A DNA stretch of 64,000 nucleotides from a bacterium 210917-DFI.7.65 (GCA_020555865.1 JAJCJJ010000001.1:558001-622000); one strand, 5' to 3'. Positions 35,663 to 44,339 are shown, numbered from the stretch's first letter. The notes: generated by a model not told the origin, from the sequence alone. Numbers and translations are program-made.

Positions 35663-36115
35663 ATGCTGGATGAGAGTTTCCGAGACGTTTATACCAAATT
35701 CAAGCTGCACTTTTATCAGGAGGTTTTTTCCCGTTTTCAGAACCGGGAGGCCAGCCTGACCGCTGTAGAGACCTTTTGCATGGAGATCATTATGGCGCTG
35801 GAGGAGCCGACCATTAATGAATTTGCCTCTTTCGTCAACATTTCTTCCCCCAATGCGGCGTACAAGGTCAATAGTCTGATCCAGAAAGGGTATGTAGAGA
35901 AAATCCGATCGAATCAGGATCGCCGGGAGTATCATCTGCGGCCCACTCAGAAATACATGGATTATTACAATATCAGCACGGGTTACCTGCACACCGTGAT
36001 GGAACGGATCAACAAGCGCTTCACAGCGGAGGAGGTCAGGCAGCTGGATCGCTTTCTGCAGATCGTCGGCAGTGAACTGATGCCGGAAGTGGCGCAAAAC
36101 GGTGGTACTGCGTAA
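35663..36115 (+). CDS. MarR family regulator, FabT-like by context
   Basis: A 150-residue MarR protein with a winged helix (TINEFASFVNISSPNAAYKVNSLIQKGYVEK) and the wing SNQDRREYHLRPTQK. In Streptococcus and many Clostridia a MarR protein (FabT) next to the fab genes represses them when long-chain acyl-ACP is present. Here it follows the operon instead of leading it. Control of the tandem operator at 26434 is inferred. AAGGAA lies before the ATG. Confidence 0.82.
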   Translation: MLDESFRDVYTKFKLHFYQEVFSRFQNREASLTAVETFCMEIIMALEEPTINEFASFVNISSPNAAYKVNSLIQKGYVEKIRSNQDRREYHLRPTQKYMDYYNISTGYLHTVMERINKRFTAEEVRQLDRFLQIVGSELMPEVAQNGGTA

Positions 36116-36129
36116 GCAGGGAAAAAGTG

Positions 36130-36173
36130 AAAAAGCGTCCTCTTTGTCAAAGACGACAGAGAGGACGCTTTTT
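36130..36173 (+). terminator. Terminator after the fatty acid region
   Basis: A 13-bp stem (about 36131-36143 with 36161-36173) with an 17-base loop ends in five T on the plus strand. It also closes the convergent minus-strand unit. Confidence 0.8.
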
Positions 36174-36573
36174 AATTTGTATGACGTATGCTCCACAAAG
36201 AGTATCCGTATGCAGCGATACGAAACAGCAGCAGATAAAGGAATCCTCCGGCTTGGTAGGCAAGGAAGTCCCACGGATCGCATACGGCGTTTGGCTTCCA
36301 CAGCGGAGCCAGGATTTCCCAGACAAAGCCGCAGAAGAATAGATAGGGAACTGTTTGCTTCCAGGAAACAACAGCATGGCGCCCAGCCAGAGCGAACAGC
36401 AGATCCAGCCAGGCTGTCAGAGCCAGGCCTGCGGCCAAATCGTTGGCGTAGCAGGACAGGAAGAGTCCTCCTATTGCGGATTTCCCGTACAGGCGGTTCA
36501 ACAGATAGAACAGAGCGGCGCCGGCGCCCAGCAAAACATCCAGCTGCCGCCTTGGCATTGTGCTGCGTTTCAC
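36172..36573 (-). CDS. Small integral membrane protein of unknown function
   Basis: A 133-residue protein with about four hydrophobic segments (11-25, 33-60, 73-90, 104-124). Conserved-looking polar spots in the membrane are CYANDLAAG and VCDPWDFLAYQAGG, a pattern I have seen in small uncharacterised Firmicutes membrane proteins. Its GTG start overlaps the stop of the XRE gene (GTGA), so the two are made together. A role cannot be assigned. Confidence 0.7.
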   Translation of the reverse strand: MKRSTMPRRQLDVLLGAGAALFYLLNRLYGKSAIGGLFLSCYANDLAAGLALTAWLDLLFALAGRHAVVSWKQTVPYLFFCGFVWEILAPLWKPNAVCDPWDFLAYQAGGFLYLLLFRIAAYGYSLWSIRHTN

Positions 36574-37256
36574 AGGAAGCTCACGATAATGATCCCCAAT
36601 ACGACTGCCAGCAGGATCATGCCAAAGGAAAGCGGTTCCCGGGGCTTTTTTAGCGCAAAAGGGAACGGCTGTTTTTCGGCCAGTTCTTCAGGGGTACTGC
36701 CGCTGTCGTCTTGGTAAAATTGAAAACAGCTGCAGGAATAAGGATCAATATCCCGTATCGTTTCCTGGATGACTTGAACCTGCTGTACAGTGAGTCCTCG
36801 GGCAAGGATACAGGGAATATGATCGACTGCCTGCATGCCTTGCATAATTGGGGCGTCGGCAGGAAACAAAACCATTTTGGACAGTTTATCTCGTACAGCT
36901 TTGGCGCGAGCGATGGATTCTCCATTCTGCAACAACAATGTGTAAGTTAGCTCTGCTGGCTCTTTCAGGTTTCGTCCGCAGTTAGGGCAGAACTTGTCCC
37001 GCTCTGTGACAATAGCCTGGCAGCCGGGACAGTGGGTGGGGGTGACCGCTGGATCGCAGTCCTCTCCAAAGAGAAGCCAATCCGAGGATACGTTGAACAG
37101 TTGGCACATGGCAGTTATATAAGAGATGTCAGGATTTGTTTGGCCGCTTTCCCATTTACTCACGGCCTGGCGGGAAACGCCCAGCTTTTCGCCCAGTTGT
37201 TCTTGAGATAGTCCGGCTTGCTTACGTACCTGTGCGATCCGTTCGGATAATTCCAT
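36570..37256 (-). CDS. XRE regulator with zinc ribbon and membrane anchor
   Basis: A 228-residue protein: a Cro/CI-type helix-turn-helix (residues 5-60, LSQEQLGEKLGVSRQAVSKWESG), a four-cysteine zinc ribbon (Cys76, Cys79, Cys90, Cys93), a middle domain of about 100 residues and a C-terminal transmembrane helix (210-227). Such proteins are DNA-binding regulators tied to the membrane. AAGGAGG precedes the ATG. It is coupled to a small membrane protein, which might be its partner or sensor; this is inference. Confidence 0.85.
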   Translation of the reverse strand: MELSERIAQVRKQAGLSQEQLGEKLGVSRQAVSKWESGQTNPDISYITAMCQLFNVSSDWLLFGEDCDPAVTPTHCPGCQAIVTERDKFCPNCGRNLKEPAELTYTLLLQNGESIARAKAVRDKLSKMVLFPADAPIMQGMQAVDHIPCILARGLTVQQVQVIQETIRDIDPYSCSCFQFYQDDSGSTPEELAEKQPFPFALKKPREPLSFGMILLAVVLGIIIVSFL

Positions 37257-37289
37257 ATAAAAACCTCCTTGTCATGGTCTCGTGTCTAC

Positions 37290-37318
37290 ACAATAGCAGA
37301 ATTGCAGGGAGCTGACAA
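37290..37318 (-). promoter_or_regulatory. Promoter of the XRE gene
   Basis: On the minus strand TTGTCA (37313-37318) and TATTGT (37290-37295) are 17 bases apart, 33 bases before the ATG. Confidence 0.6.
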
Positions 37319-37394
37319 GAAAAAGAAGCTGGAATACTGTCAACGCATGGTTGACAGAGAAGGGAAAGGGAAGGAACCGCTGTCGAAGAACACC

Positions 37395-37432
37395 AAAAAA
37401 GGCTCCGCCGGTTTTGCCGGCAGAGCCTTTTT
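37395..37432 (-). terminator. Terminator of the NlpC/P60 gene
   Basis: A stem of about 15 bp with one mismatch (AAAAAGGCTC side to GAGCCTTTTT side) ends in a T run on the minus strand, 15 bases after the stop. Confidence 0.85.
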
Positions 37433-37446
37433 GGATATGTAGAAAT

Positions 37447-38373
37447 TCAATTTGCCAGACGGCGGGCGCCGACATAATACTTTGCATAATAGGCTTTGCT
37501 CAAACTGTCAATCTGAACTTTTCCACCACCGGAAGAAGCATGGATAAACTGGTTGGAGCCGATGTAGATGCCCACATGGGAAGCAGCTTTGCCTCCGGAA
37601 CGACTGGGATCGCAGAAGAAAACCAAATCGCCGGGCTGAAGGGCAGATTTGGCAACCGATGTGCCGTAGCCCATCTGACCCGTAGCGGTATGAGGCAGGT
37701 TGTAACCAAAATGCTTCATGACATACATCGTGTATCCGGAGCAGTCAAAGCCTTTGGAAGAAGCGCCGGCATAAACGTATTTCACACCCAGATACTGCTT
37801 GGCATATGCGACAATCTCACTGCCTTTGGAACTGGCCGCGGAAGCGGCTGCGGCTTCAGTGCCACGGGAAGAGAGAGCTTCTTTGGTAATGGTCATATAG
37901 TCGCTGCGGACATAGCCGGTCTTTCCGTTGAAAGAAATTTTGTACCAGCCGTTGTCGATGCCGGTAACAGCGACCACGTCGCCCTTGTTCAGGCTGCCCA
38001 GCCGGGAAGCGCTGGTACTGGCCGCGGAGCGCACGTTGACGTCGTTGCCTGTTACCTTGCCGTTGCCAAGCTTTGCGCTGCCGGAAATGGAGAAAGAAAC
38101 ATATTCAGAGGAGAGATATCCGGTGACACCTTCATGGTTGACTTTGTACCAGCCGGCAATGGAATCATCTTCCACCACAACGGATGTGCCCTTGGGCAAA
38201 AGGGTCAGGCAAGCGGAAGTGGTGGAGGCTTCAGCACGAAGCTTCAGCGCAGAAGCGGTGACCGTGCCTACGCCAGAGCTGAGCTCGGCGGCGAAAGCGG
38301 TGGCTACCATGGTGCAGACCAGGGCACCCGTTACAACAGCGGCAGACAATACCTTAGAAGCGGACAAATTCAT
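37447..38373 (-). CDS. Secreted NlpC/P60 peptidoglycan hydrolase with two SH3 domains
   Basis: A 308-residue exported enzyme. A signal peptide (1-29, ending AFAA) is followed by two bacterial SH3 repeats (about 35-93 and 104-163), an alanine-serine linker (165-185) and an NlpC/P60 domain with Cys211 (FDCSGY), His266 (SHVGIYIG) and His278 (FIHASS). It should cleave the D-Glu to diamino acid bond in peptide stems. I start at MNLSASK, after AAAGGAG. It probably shares a transcript with the gene at 38421. Confidence 0.93.
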   Translation of the reverse strand: MNLSASKVLSAAVVTGALVCTMVATAFAAELSSGVGTVTASALKLRAEASTTSACLTLLPKGTSVVVEDDSIAGWYKVNHEGVTGYLSSEYVSFSISGSAKLGNGKVTGNDVNVRSAASTSASRLGSLNKGDVVAVTGIDNGWYKISFNGKTGYVRSDYMTITKEALSSRGTEAAAASAASSKGSEIVAYAKQYLGVKYVYAGASSKGFDCSGYTMYVMKHFGYNLPHTATGQMGYGTSVAKSALQPGDLVFFCDPSRSGGKAASHVGIYIGSNQFIHASSGGGKVQIDSLSKAYYAKYYVGARRLAN

Positions 38374-38420
38374 TCTCAGTTCTCTCCTTTGTAACAGTCG
38401 TTGATGAATCGGTGCAGTGA

Positions 38421-38723
38421 TTATTTGCCGGCCAAAGCCCGGTCCAGCCAAACGGCGGCCACATCCATGGCGGCGTATAGGCTGTCTTTTTCGGTCTTCT
38501 TTTCCACACGGCGCTTGGAACTGAGCGTGGGGTCAGTCAGCTGCAGCTGAACGGCCACTTTGGTTGCAACGTCGAGGTCTTTTTCCTTTTTGGTCTCCAG
38601 AATCTGCATCTGGATGATATATTTTTCGGCCATGGTACCGTAATAAATCAGGTTATCTTTTCTGCGCAGAGGATGGCCGTTGTAAATCAGTCCTTCGGGT
38701 TTTGCAGTTTTTGCTACTGCCAT
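38421..38723 (-). CDS. Conserved-looking protein of unknown function
   Basis: A 100-residue basic, soluble protein (MAVAKTAKPEGL, then NGHPLRRKDNLIYYG and QMQILETKKEKDLDVATKVAVQL). It has no cysteine or membrane segment. The pattern of an aligned beta hairpin followed by a helix could suit a small nucleic-acid- or protein-binding fold, but this is a guess. GAGAGGTG lies before the ATG. It has a near-perfect promoter and is followed after 47 bases by the cell wall hydrolase, so the two may be one operon. Confidence 0.75.
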   Translation of the reverse strand: MAVAKTAKPEGLIYNGHPLRRKDNLIYYGTMAEKYIIQMQILETKKEKDLDVATKVAVQLQLTDPTLSSKRRVEKKTEKDSLYAAMDVAAVWLDRALAGK

Positions 38724-38754
38724 AGTGACACCTCTCAAATCAGTTTGTAACCGA

Positions 38755-38783
38755 ATTGTAACAGATTTTTACCACTTTGTCAA
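38755..38783 (-). promoter_or_regulatory. Promoter of the 38723-37447 unit
   Basis: On the minus strand a perfect TTGACA (38778-38783) is 17 bases from TACAAT (38755-38760). Confidence 0.78.
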
Positions 38784-39214
38784 CGAGGAACGAGAGAAAA
38801 AACAATTTGTAATCAATTATTAAAAATTGTCTAAATTTTTGCGAATTTTTCATAAAAAGCTTTGATTTTCTGTGAAATGCCTGTTTCTTTTGGACCAATG
38901 GAGAAAACGGGGAAAGGATCCGGAAGAAAAAATTTGCGGTATGATGCCTGTGTCTGAACAATACCCGCCGCAAACGAAAGCGCGATGGCTTTCACCTGGA
39001 GTGTAAAAAAGCGAGTATATCGCCGTATGGTGAAGTGTCGATGGAATATGTATTTAATAATTGAGAGAGTCCGATGGGTATCTGAGCTGTACGTGCCGTT
39101 ATAGCAATGTCATAGTGCGGTATTTTTCGTATCCATACTTAATATTTCTAACGAGTGACGTGCAAAGGTGCACCTTTTCCGTGGCAGGACTGCTTTGGGC
39201 AGGGGGATATGGCA
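38784..39214. other. Intergenic region without a recognisable gene
   Basis: About 430 bases, AT-rich at the left. It separates the minus-strand promoter at 38783 from the ireB terminator. A plus-strand frame begins at 39061 but runs antisense through ireB and has no ribosome site. I see no RNA gene or repeat here. Confidence 0.5.
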
Positions 39215-39243
39215 GAAAAAACGCCGCTGCAAAAGCAGCGGCG
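39215..39243 (-). terminator. Terminator after ireB
   Basis: A perfect 9-bp stem with a 4-base loop (39222-39230 with 39235-39243), followed on the minus strand by six or more T. Confidence 0.88.
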
Positions 39244-39270
39244 CTCAGACAAACTAGATTTTCCGATTCC

Positions 39271-39516
39271 TCAAGTGCGCAAGTAACTCTTCACCAGCAC
39301 CTGCAGCAGCTCGTCGCGGTCGATCTTGCGAATCAGCGTGCGGGCATGGTTATGATTGGTAATATAAGTGGGATCTTCGGAAAGGATATACCCCACGATC
39401 TGGTTGATAGGATTGTATCCCTTTTCTTCCAGTGCCTGGTAGACTGTGGTCATGATCTGTTTGATCTCTTGGTCCTTTTCCTGGCTGATATTGAATTGAC
39501 GTGTCAGATCTACCAT
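39271..39516 (-). CDS. ireB: IreB family regulatory phosphoprotein
   Basis: An 81-residue IreB (DUF965) protein. In Enterococcus IreB is phosphorylated by the PASTA kinase IreK and lowers intrinsic cephalosporin resistance. The signature [20 protein letters not shown], then [17 protein letters not shown] and a C-terminal YLRT, is clear. Its usual neighbours alaS and ruvX are not here; it lies alone after pheT with its own promoter. GGTGG precedes the ATG. Confidence 0.93.
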   Translation of the reverse strand: MVDLTRQFNISQEKDQEIKQIMTTVYQALEEKGYNPINQIVGYILSEDPTYITNHNHARTLIRKIDRDELLQVLVKSYLRT

Positions 39517-39570
39517 ATGGATGCCACCTTTCCCAGAAATTCAGAAATGTGCTTATGATTACAGTTTCCT

Positions 39571-39599
39571 ATTATACACACTTTATAAGGCGCTGTCAA
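39571..39599 (-). promoter_or_regulatory. Consensus promoter of ireB
   Basis: On the minus strand a perfect TTGACA (39594-39599) is 17 bases from a perfect TATAAT (39571-39576). This is the best sigma-A match in the window. Confidence 0.85.
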
Positions 39600-39696
39600 A
39601 GCCTTTTCCAATTCTTTAAGCACTTTTAAGAAAAATGATTGGATCAATCCGGGAGGTTTTCCGGAGCGGCGGGAAAAACGGGCTGGGGCTTTGCGT

Positions 39697-42387
39697 TCAG
39701 CGCAGCACTGCGCCCAACTGCTCTTTCAGCGTGTCCAGAATGTGCTGCACATCCGTGTCGGCTTCTTCTGCGGTCAGACTGCGCTCGTCAGAACGGAGCA
39801 CCAGGTTGAAAGCTACGCTTTTTTTGCCCTCGTCAATGCCTTTGCCGCGGTAGATGTCGAACAAGGCGCATTCCTTCAGAAGCCCTCTGGCGCCCCGGCG
39901 GATGCACGCTTCCAGTGCGCCTACACTCACCGCTTCGTCGCATACCACAGCAATGTCGCGGGTCACGGAGGGGAATTTGGGCAGAGGAACGTATTCCGGA
40001 TCGGCGCCCCGGATGGCCAGCAATGCGTCGAAGTGCAGCTCGGCGCAATAGAATGCGCCATCCACATCGTAATTTCTGGCCACCAGCGGATGGATCTGGC
40101 CGAACACGCCCAACAGCCGTTCGCCGCTCCATACGGCGGCGCAGCGGCCGGGATGATAGGAGGGATTGTCCACAACTGCCTCAAAGTGCACATCTTCTGC
40201 GCGAATCTCTTTCAGCAGCGCCTCGATTACGCCTTTGAGGGTGAAAAAGTCCATATCTTCGCCGTAAGCGCCGATGGAGAGCATCTTGCTTTCCGCGGCC
40301 AGGCCATCCTCGCCGCCGGGCAGGTAAATGCGGCCGATCTCATACAGTTTGGCGCTCTTATTACGGTAGTTGTAGTTGCGGCTCAGGATTTCCAGCATGG
40401 AGGGGAGCACGGTGGTACGCATGATGGAGGTGTCTTCGCCCAAGGGATTCAAAATTTTGAAACTGCTGCGCCGGGCATCGTTTTCCGGCCAGCGGATCTT
40501 GTCATAATAGGTGGGGGAGATGAAGGAATATGTGATAATCTCGTCGTATCCGCAGGTACGGCACACAGCCCCCAATGTACGTTCCAGCTGCTGGGCTTCG
40601 GAATAGCCGCCCAAGGTGGTCTGCCCCCGCATCAGGGTGACGGGGATGTTGTTGTAGCCGTGGAAACGGGCCACTTCTTCTGCCAGATCTGCCATTTCTT
40701 TTACATCGCCGCGCCAGGAGGGAACGGTGATCCTACCGGTTTCATCGATCTCGAAAGAAAGTTTTTTGAGAATGGAGATCATTTCTTCGTGGGATACGTC
40801 GGTGCCCAGCAGGGCGTTGATCTTCTCCGGCTCCAGTTTCAAAACGGTGGGGTTGGGCACATAGTTCAGAATATCGATTACACCGTCCACCACTTCGCCG
40901 GCGCCGAGCAGTTCCACCAATTCGCAGGCGCGGTTGACAGCGGGCAGAGTGTTGAGAATATCCAGGCCCTTTTCAAATTTGGCGCTGGCCTCGGTGCGCA
41001 TGCCCAGAGACAGGGCGCCCTTGCGGATGCAGGTGCCGTTGAAGTTGGCGGATTCAAACACCACATCCACGGTGTCGGAGACAATTTCTGAATTTTCGCC
41101 GCCCATGATGCCGGCCAGGCCCACGGCCCGGGTGTCGTCGGCAATGACCAGGTGATTGTGCGTCAGCGTACGCACATTGCCGTCCAGGGTGGTAAGGCTC
41201 TCGCCCTCCTCGGCCCGGCGGACGATGATCTTGCCGCCCTTTACATAACGGTAATCAAAGGCGTGCATGGGCTGACCGTATTCCAGCATGACATAATTGG
41301 TGATGTCCACGATGTTGTTGATGGGGCGCACGCCCATGCTCCGGAGGCGTTCGCGCATCCATTTGGGGGAAGGAGCGATTTTTACATTGCGCACCATGCG
41401 GGCTGTATAGCGCGGGCACAGGTCAGCGGCCGGTGTTTCCACATCCAGCAGTTCCGCCAGATTGCCCGGCGCACCGCCTTTGACTACCGGCTCATGCAGA
41501 TGCAGCTCTGCGTCGAACGTTGCCGCGGCTTCCCGAGCCAGACCGATGACGCTCAGGCAGTCGGGGCGGTTGGGAGTAATCTCAAATTCCACCACATGAT
41601 CGTCCGCACCGATGATGGGCTTGATATCGTCGCCGGGCTTGCAGTCCTCGCGGAGGATGAAAATGCCGTCGCTGATGCAGTGGGGGAACTCTGCCTGCTG
41701 GGCGTGAAGATCTTCCAGGGTGCAGATGGCGTCCGTCTTGGTGTTATAGGCCACCAGATCGCCCTCGTGGAGGTTGGCGCATACCGTATCAGGGCAGGCG
41801 GTGGAGCCGCCCAGATCCAGACAGGTGTGGAAAATGCCGTTGGGCTGGGGAACGCACTCCAACACTTTGGCGCAAACCACGGGGCCGTAGATCTTATCCC
41901 CGGCTTGGATGTCGGCGGAGAGGGAGGGCTTATCCTTGTCCAGAGGCTTGTAGTCTCCCAGAATAGCGGCAGCAGTAATGGCGGCATAGGGGAAATCCCG
42001 CTCGTCCAAGCCCAGCTCGGAAAGACCGCACATCATACCGTTGGACGCTACGCCGCGCAGCTTGCCCTTTTCAATTTTTACGCCGCCGGGGAGTGTGGAT
42101 TTATGCAGCGCTACGGGCACCAGATCGCCGGGGTGGATGTTCCAGGCGCCGGTGACGATTTGTATCGGTTCGGCCTGCCCCGCGTCGATTTGGCAGATCC
42201 ACATATGGTCGCTGTCAGGGTGGCGCTCCATGGACAGGATGCGGCCCACCACTACGTTGGAAATTTCTGCGCCCAGATCCGCGGTGGTTTCCACCTTGGA
42301 ACCGGAGAGGGTCATGGCTTCGTCAAATTCTTTATCATCGGCCGCAACGGTGACAAACTCGTTGAGCCATTTTCTGCTCAGTAACAT
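39697..42387 (-). CDS. pheT: Phenylalanine-tRNA ligase beta subunit, with an insertion
   Basis: An 896-residue PheT; most bacterial homologues have about 790-820. The EMAP-type tRNA-binding domain lies at about 42-150, the B3/B4 editing domain follows from about 235 (FEITPNRPDC), then B5 and the ferredoxin-like anticodon-binding end (LFDIYRGKGIDEGKKS). The extra length is mostly one block, about residues 135-233, set between DERDFPYA and FPHCISDGIFIL, which are contiguous in usual PheT. The block reads like a second, degenerate EMAP repeat (VVCAKVLECVPQPNG, then HEGDLVAY). It follows pheS by 58 bases. Confidence 0.95.
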   Translation of the reverse strand: MLLSRKWLNEFVTVAADDKEFDEAMTLSGSKVETTADLGAEISNVVVGRILSMERHPDSDHMWICQIDAGQAEPIQIVTGAWNIHPGDLVPVALHKSTLPGGVKIEKGKLRGVASNGMMCGLSELGLDERDFPYAAITAAAILGDYKPLDKDKPSLSADIQAGDKIYGPVVCAKVLECVPQPNGIFHTCLDLGGSTACPDTVCANLHEGDLVAYNTKTDAICTLEDLHAQQAEFPHCISDGIFILREDCKPGDDIKPIIGADDHVVEFEITPNRPDCLSVIGLAREAAATFDAELHLHEPVVKGGAPGNLAELLDVETPAADLCPRYTARMVRNVKIAPSPKWMRERLRSMGVRPINNIVDITNYVMLEYGQPMHAFDYRYVKGGKIIVRRAEEGESLTTLDGNVRTLTHNHLVIADDTRAVGLAGIMGGENSEIVSDTVDVVFESANFNGTCIRKGALSLGMRTEASAKFEKGLDILNTLPAVNRACELVELLGAGEVVDGVIDILNYVPNPTVLKLEPEKINALLGTDVSHEEMISILKKLSFEIDETGRITVPSWRGDVKEMADLAEEVARFHGYNNIPVTLMRGQTTLGGYSEAQQLERTLGAVCRTCGYDEIITYSFISPTYYDKIRWPENDARRSSFKILNPLGEDTSIMRTTVLPSMLEILSRNYNYRNKSAKLYEIGRIYLPGGEDGLAAESKMLSIGAYGEDMDFFTLKGVIEALLKEIRAEDVHFEAVVDNPSYHPGRCAAVWSGERLLGVFGQIHPLVARNYDVDGAFYCAELHFDALLAIRGADPEYVPLPKFPSVTRDIAVVCDEAVSVGALEACIRRGARGLLKECALFDIYRGKGIDEGKKSVAFNLVLRSDERSLTAEEADTDVQHILDTLKEQLGAVLR

Positions 42388-42445
42388 GGATTCGTTCTCC
42401 TTTTATATGGAAATTGGACTCCTGCATAGGGAAAGGGCGGAACCG

Positions 42446-43471
42446 TCAAAACTGTTCCAGGAAGCGCACGTCGTTCTCGAAAATCAGGCGCAGGTCGGCG
42501 ATCTTAAAGCGGCCCATGGCCATGCGCTCCAGCCCCATGCCGAAGGCCCAGCCGGAATATTCTTCCGGGTCGATGCCGCTCATGCGGAGCACGTTGGGGT
42601 GGATCATGCCCGCACCCAGCACTTCGATCCATCCCTCGCCCTTACAGGTAGGGCAGCCGTGGCCGCCGCATTTGTGGCACTGGATGTCCATTTCGCAGGA
42701 AGGTTCCGTGAAAGGGAAATGATGGGGACGGAAACGGGTTATAGTTCCTTCGCCGTAAAGCTTTTCGATTACCGTGTTCAGCGTGCCTTTCAAATCAGCC
42801 ATGGTCACGCCCTTGTCAATGACCATGCCCTCTACCTGGTGGAACATGGGAGAATGGGTGGCATCCACCTCATCCTTGCGGTACACACGGCCCGGCGCGA
42901 TGATACGGATGGGCAATTCCATGGTTTCCATGGCGCGTACCTGCATGGGACTTGTCTGGCTGCGCAGCATCACGCGGCTGTCTTTATCAAAATAAAAGGT
43001 GTCGGACCAATCACGGGACGGGTGGCCTTCTTCGGCGTTAAGCTTGTCAAAATTGTAGGAGGCCAGTTCGATCTCTGGTCCGTCGAGCACGGTGAATCCC
43101 ATGCCTACAAAAATATCTTTGATCTCGTCCAGAGCGATGTACATGGGATGTTTATGGCCGATTTTTTGAACGTTGCCCGGAATGGTCACATCCACCGTTT
43201 CTGCTTTGAGCTGTGCGTCCAGAGCAGCTTCTTCCAGCTTGCTTCCCATTTCTTCCAAAGCTTGCTCCAGTGCGGCGCGCACTTCGTTGGCCAGCTGTCC
43301 CATGACAGGCCGTTCCTCGGCGCTCAACCGTCCCATCTGTTTGAGTACGGCGGTTAACTCGCCTTTTTTTCCGAGATACTGCACGCGCAGGGCGTCCAGT
43401 TCCGCTGCGGTTTGTGCGGAAGAAAATGCCGCCAGCGCTTCCGCGCGGATCTTTGCCAATTGTTCTTTCAT
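42446..43471 (-). CDS. pheS: Phenylalanine-tRNA ligase alpha subunit
   Basis: A 341-residue catalytic subunit. An N-terminal coiled coil is followed by the class II core with motif 2 PIRIIAPGRVYR and motif 3 GMGLERMAMGRF. The four-cysteine element CHKCGGHGCPTC is found in many Firmicutes PheS proteins and may bind zinc. The ATG at 43471 is nine bases from AAAGGAG; one at 43477 is too close. It is governed by the T-box upstream. Confidence 0.96.
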   Translation of the reverse strand: MKEQLAKIRAEALAAFSSAQTAAELDALRVQYLGKKGELTAVLKQMGRLSAEERPVMGQLANEVRAALEQALEEMGSKLEEAALDAQLKAETVDVTIPGNVQKIGHKHPMYIALDEIKDIFVGMGFTVLDGPEIELASYNFDKLNAEEGHPSRDWSDTFYFDKDSRVMLRSQTSPMQVRAMETMELPIRIIAPGRVYRKDEVDATHSPMFHQVEGMVIDKGVTMADLKGTLNTVIEKLYGEGTITRFRPHHFPFTEPSCEMDIQCHKCGGHGCPTCKGEGWIEVLGAGMIHPNVLRMSGIDPEEYSGWAFGMGLERMAMGRFKIADLRLIFENDVRFLEQF

Positions 43472-43585
43472 ATTCATAAACTCCTTTGTATGAGATAGTA
43501 TGGCATGCATCAAGAGATGCGGGAAAATCCCAGATACCGGGTTTCCTGGAAAGGGACGTCATATGTGGTGGATGTGGGGGTAGCT

Positions 43586-43828
43586 ATAAAAAATACCTTC
43601 CATCCCTCTATGGGGACGAAAGGCAAACCTTCCGCGGTACCACCCGCATTTCCGCACCAATCGGGCACGGACACTTCAAACCCTGCTAACGGAGGGATAC
43701 CCGTTCTGCTCTCACAGACCGCTCCCGGACGAACCAAGCGGTGCGCACTGAATCGGCTTTCAGCCGCCGGCCGTTTCTCTCTGAAAGGTGCACATGCTCC
43801 GCTATTTTCCCGTTCATAGCTGATATCA
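43586..43828 (-). promoter_or_regulatory. T-box leader of pheST
   Basis: Read on the minus strand, the leader has ATGAACGGGA near its start, CTTTCAGAGAG in stem I, GCTGAAAGCCGATTC with TTC as the likely phenylalanine specifier, and the antiterminator box TGCGGGTGGTACCGCGG (43631-43648). A terminator (CCTTTCGTCCC with GGGATGGAAGG, 43596-43623) is followed by TATTTTTTAT. Uncharged tRNA-Phe should favour read-through into pheST. Confidence 0.92.
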
Positions 43829-43834
43829 TTACCA

Positions 43835-43863
43835 TTTATAGCATAAAAGCCATTGAAATGCAA
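43835..43863 (-). promoter_or_regulatory. Promoter of the pheST T-box
   Basis: On the minus strand TTGCAT (43858-43863) and TATAAA (43835-43840) are 17 bases apart, placing the start of RNA near 43828. Confidence 0.65.
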
Positions 43864-43882
43864 GAGGGGAATGGAGTAAAAT
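43853..43882 (+). promoter_or_regulatory. Possible promoter of the 43977 unit
   Basis: TTGAAA (43853-43858) and TAAAAT (43877-43882) are 18 bases apart on the plus strand. It shares DNA with the -35 box of the opposite promoter, so the two could interfere. Confidence 0.4.
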
Positions 43883-43976
43883 GAAGACCAAGCCATATGG
43901 ACGCCGAAAGAAAAAGCCGGCGGTCAGAGGATCGATGTGTGTTTGAGAAAGCGGATGGCCGGGAGGATAAACCGTA

Positions 43977-44324
43977 ATGATGAGAAAAGTAAAGATTACA
44001 GTGCTGAAGACAACGCTTGACGAGGAGCTGGTGCAGGAGTACGGTGCCGAAGGACTTTCGGCATGCCCTATGCTGAAAGCGGGACAGGTGTTTTATGCTG
44101 ATTACGCCAAGCCAGAGGGCTTTTGCGATGAGGCGTGGAAAGCCATATATCAATATGTCTTTGCTCTGGCGCATGGCGCTGGGGAGGATGTATTTTATTT
44201 TGGCGATTGGATCCGCAAACCCGGCGTTGCGATTTGCAGCTGCAATGATGGACTGCGTCCGGTGATTTTTAAACTGGAGGCCACAAACGAGGCGGCACAA
44301 ATCAATTATACGCCGGTGCGTTGA
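43977..44324 (+). CDS. TIGR04076 family protein
   Basis: A 115-residue protein of the TIGR04076 family, a small domain of unknown function common in anaerobes. It shows the family start KVKITVLKT, LVQEYG, GQVFYADYAKPEGFCDEAW and the end CNDGLRPVIFKLEATN with conserved cysteines. The gene is 15 bases before the NAD(P)HX repair gene and is likely co-transcribed. GGGAGG lies upstream of the ATG pair at 43977 and 43980. Confidence 0.85.
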   Translation: MMRKVKITVLKTTLDEELVQEYGAEGLSACPMLKAGQVFYADYAKPEGFCDEAWKAIYQYVFALAHGAGEDVFYFGDWIRKPGVAICSCNDGLRPVIFKLEATNEAAQINYTPVR

Positions 44325-44339
44325 AAGGAGAATGGGACG

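Noticed and set aside
39061..39558. Plus-strand frame across ireB
   Set aside because: It is antisense to a conserved gene with a consensus promoter and has no ribosome site.
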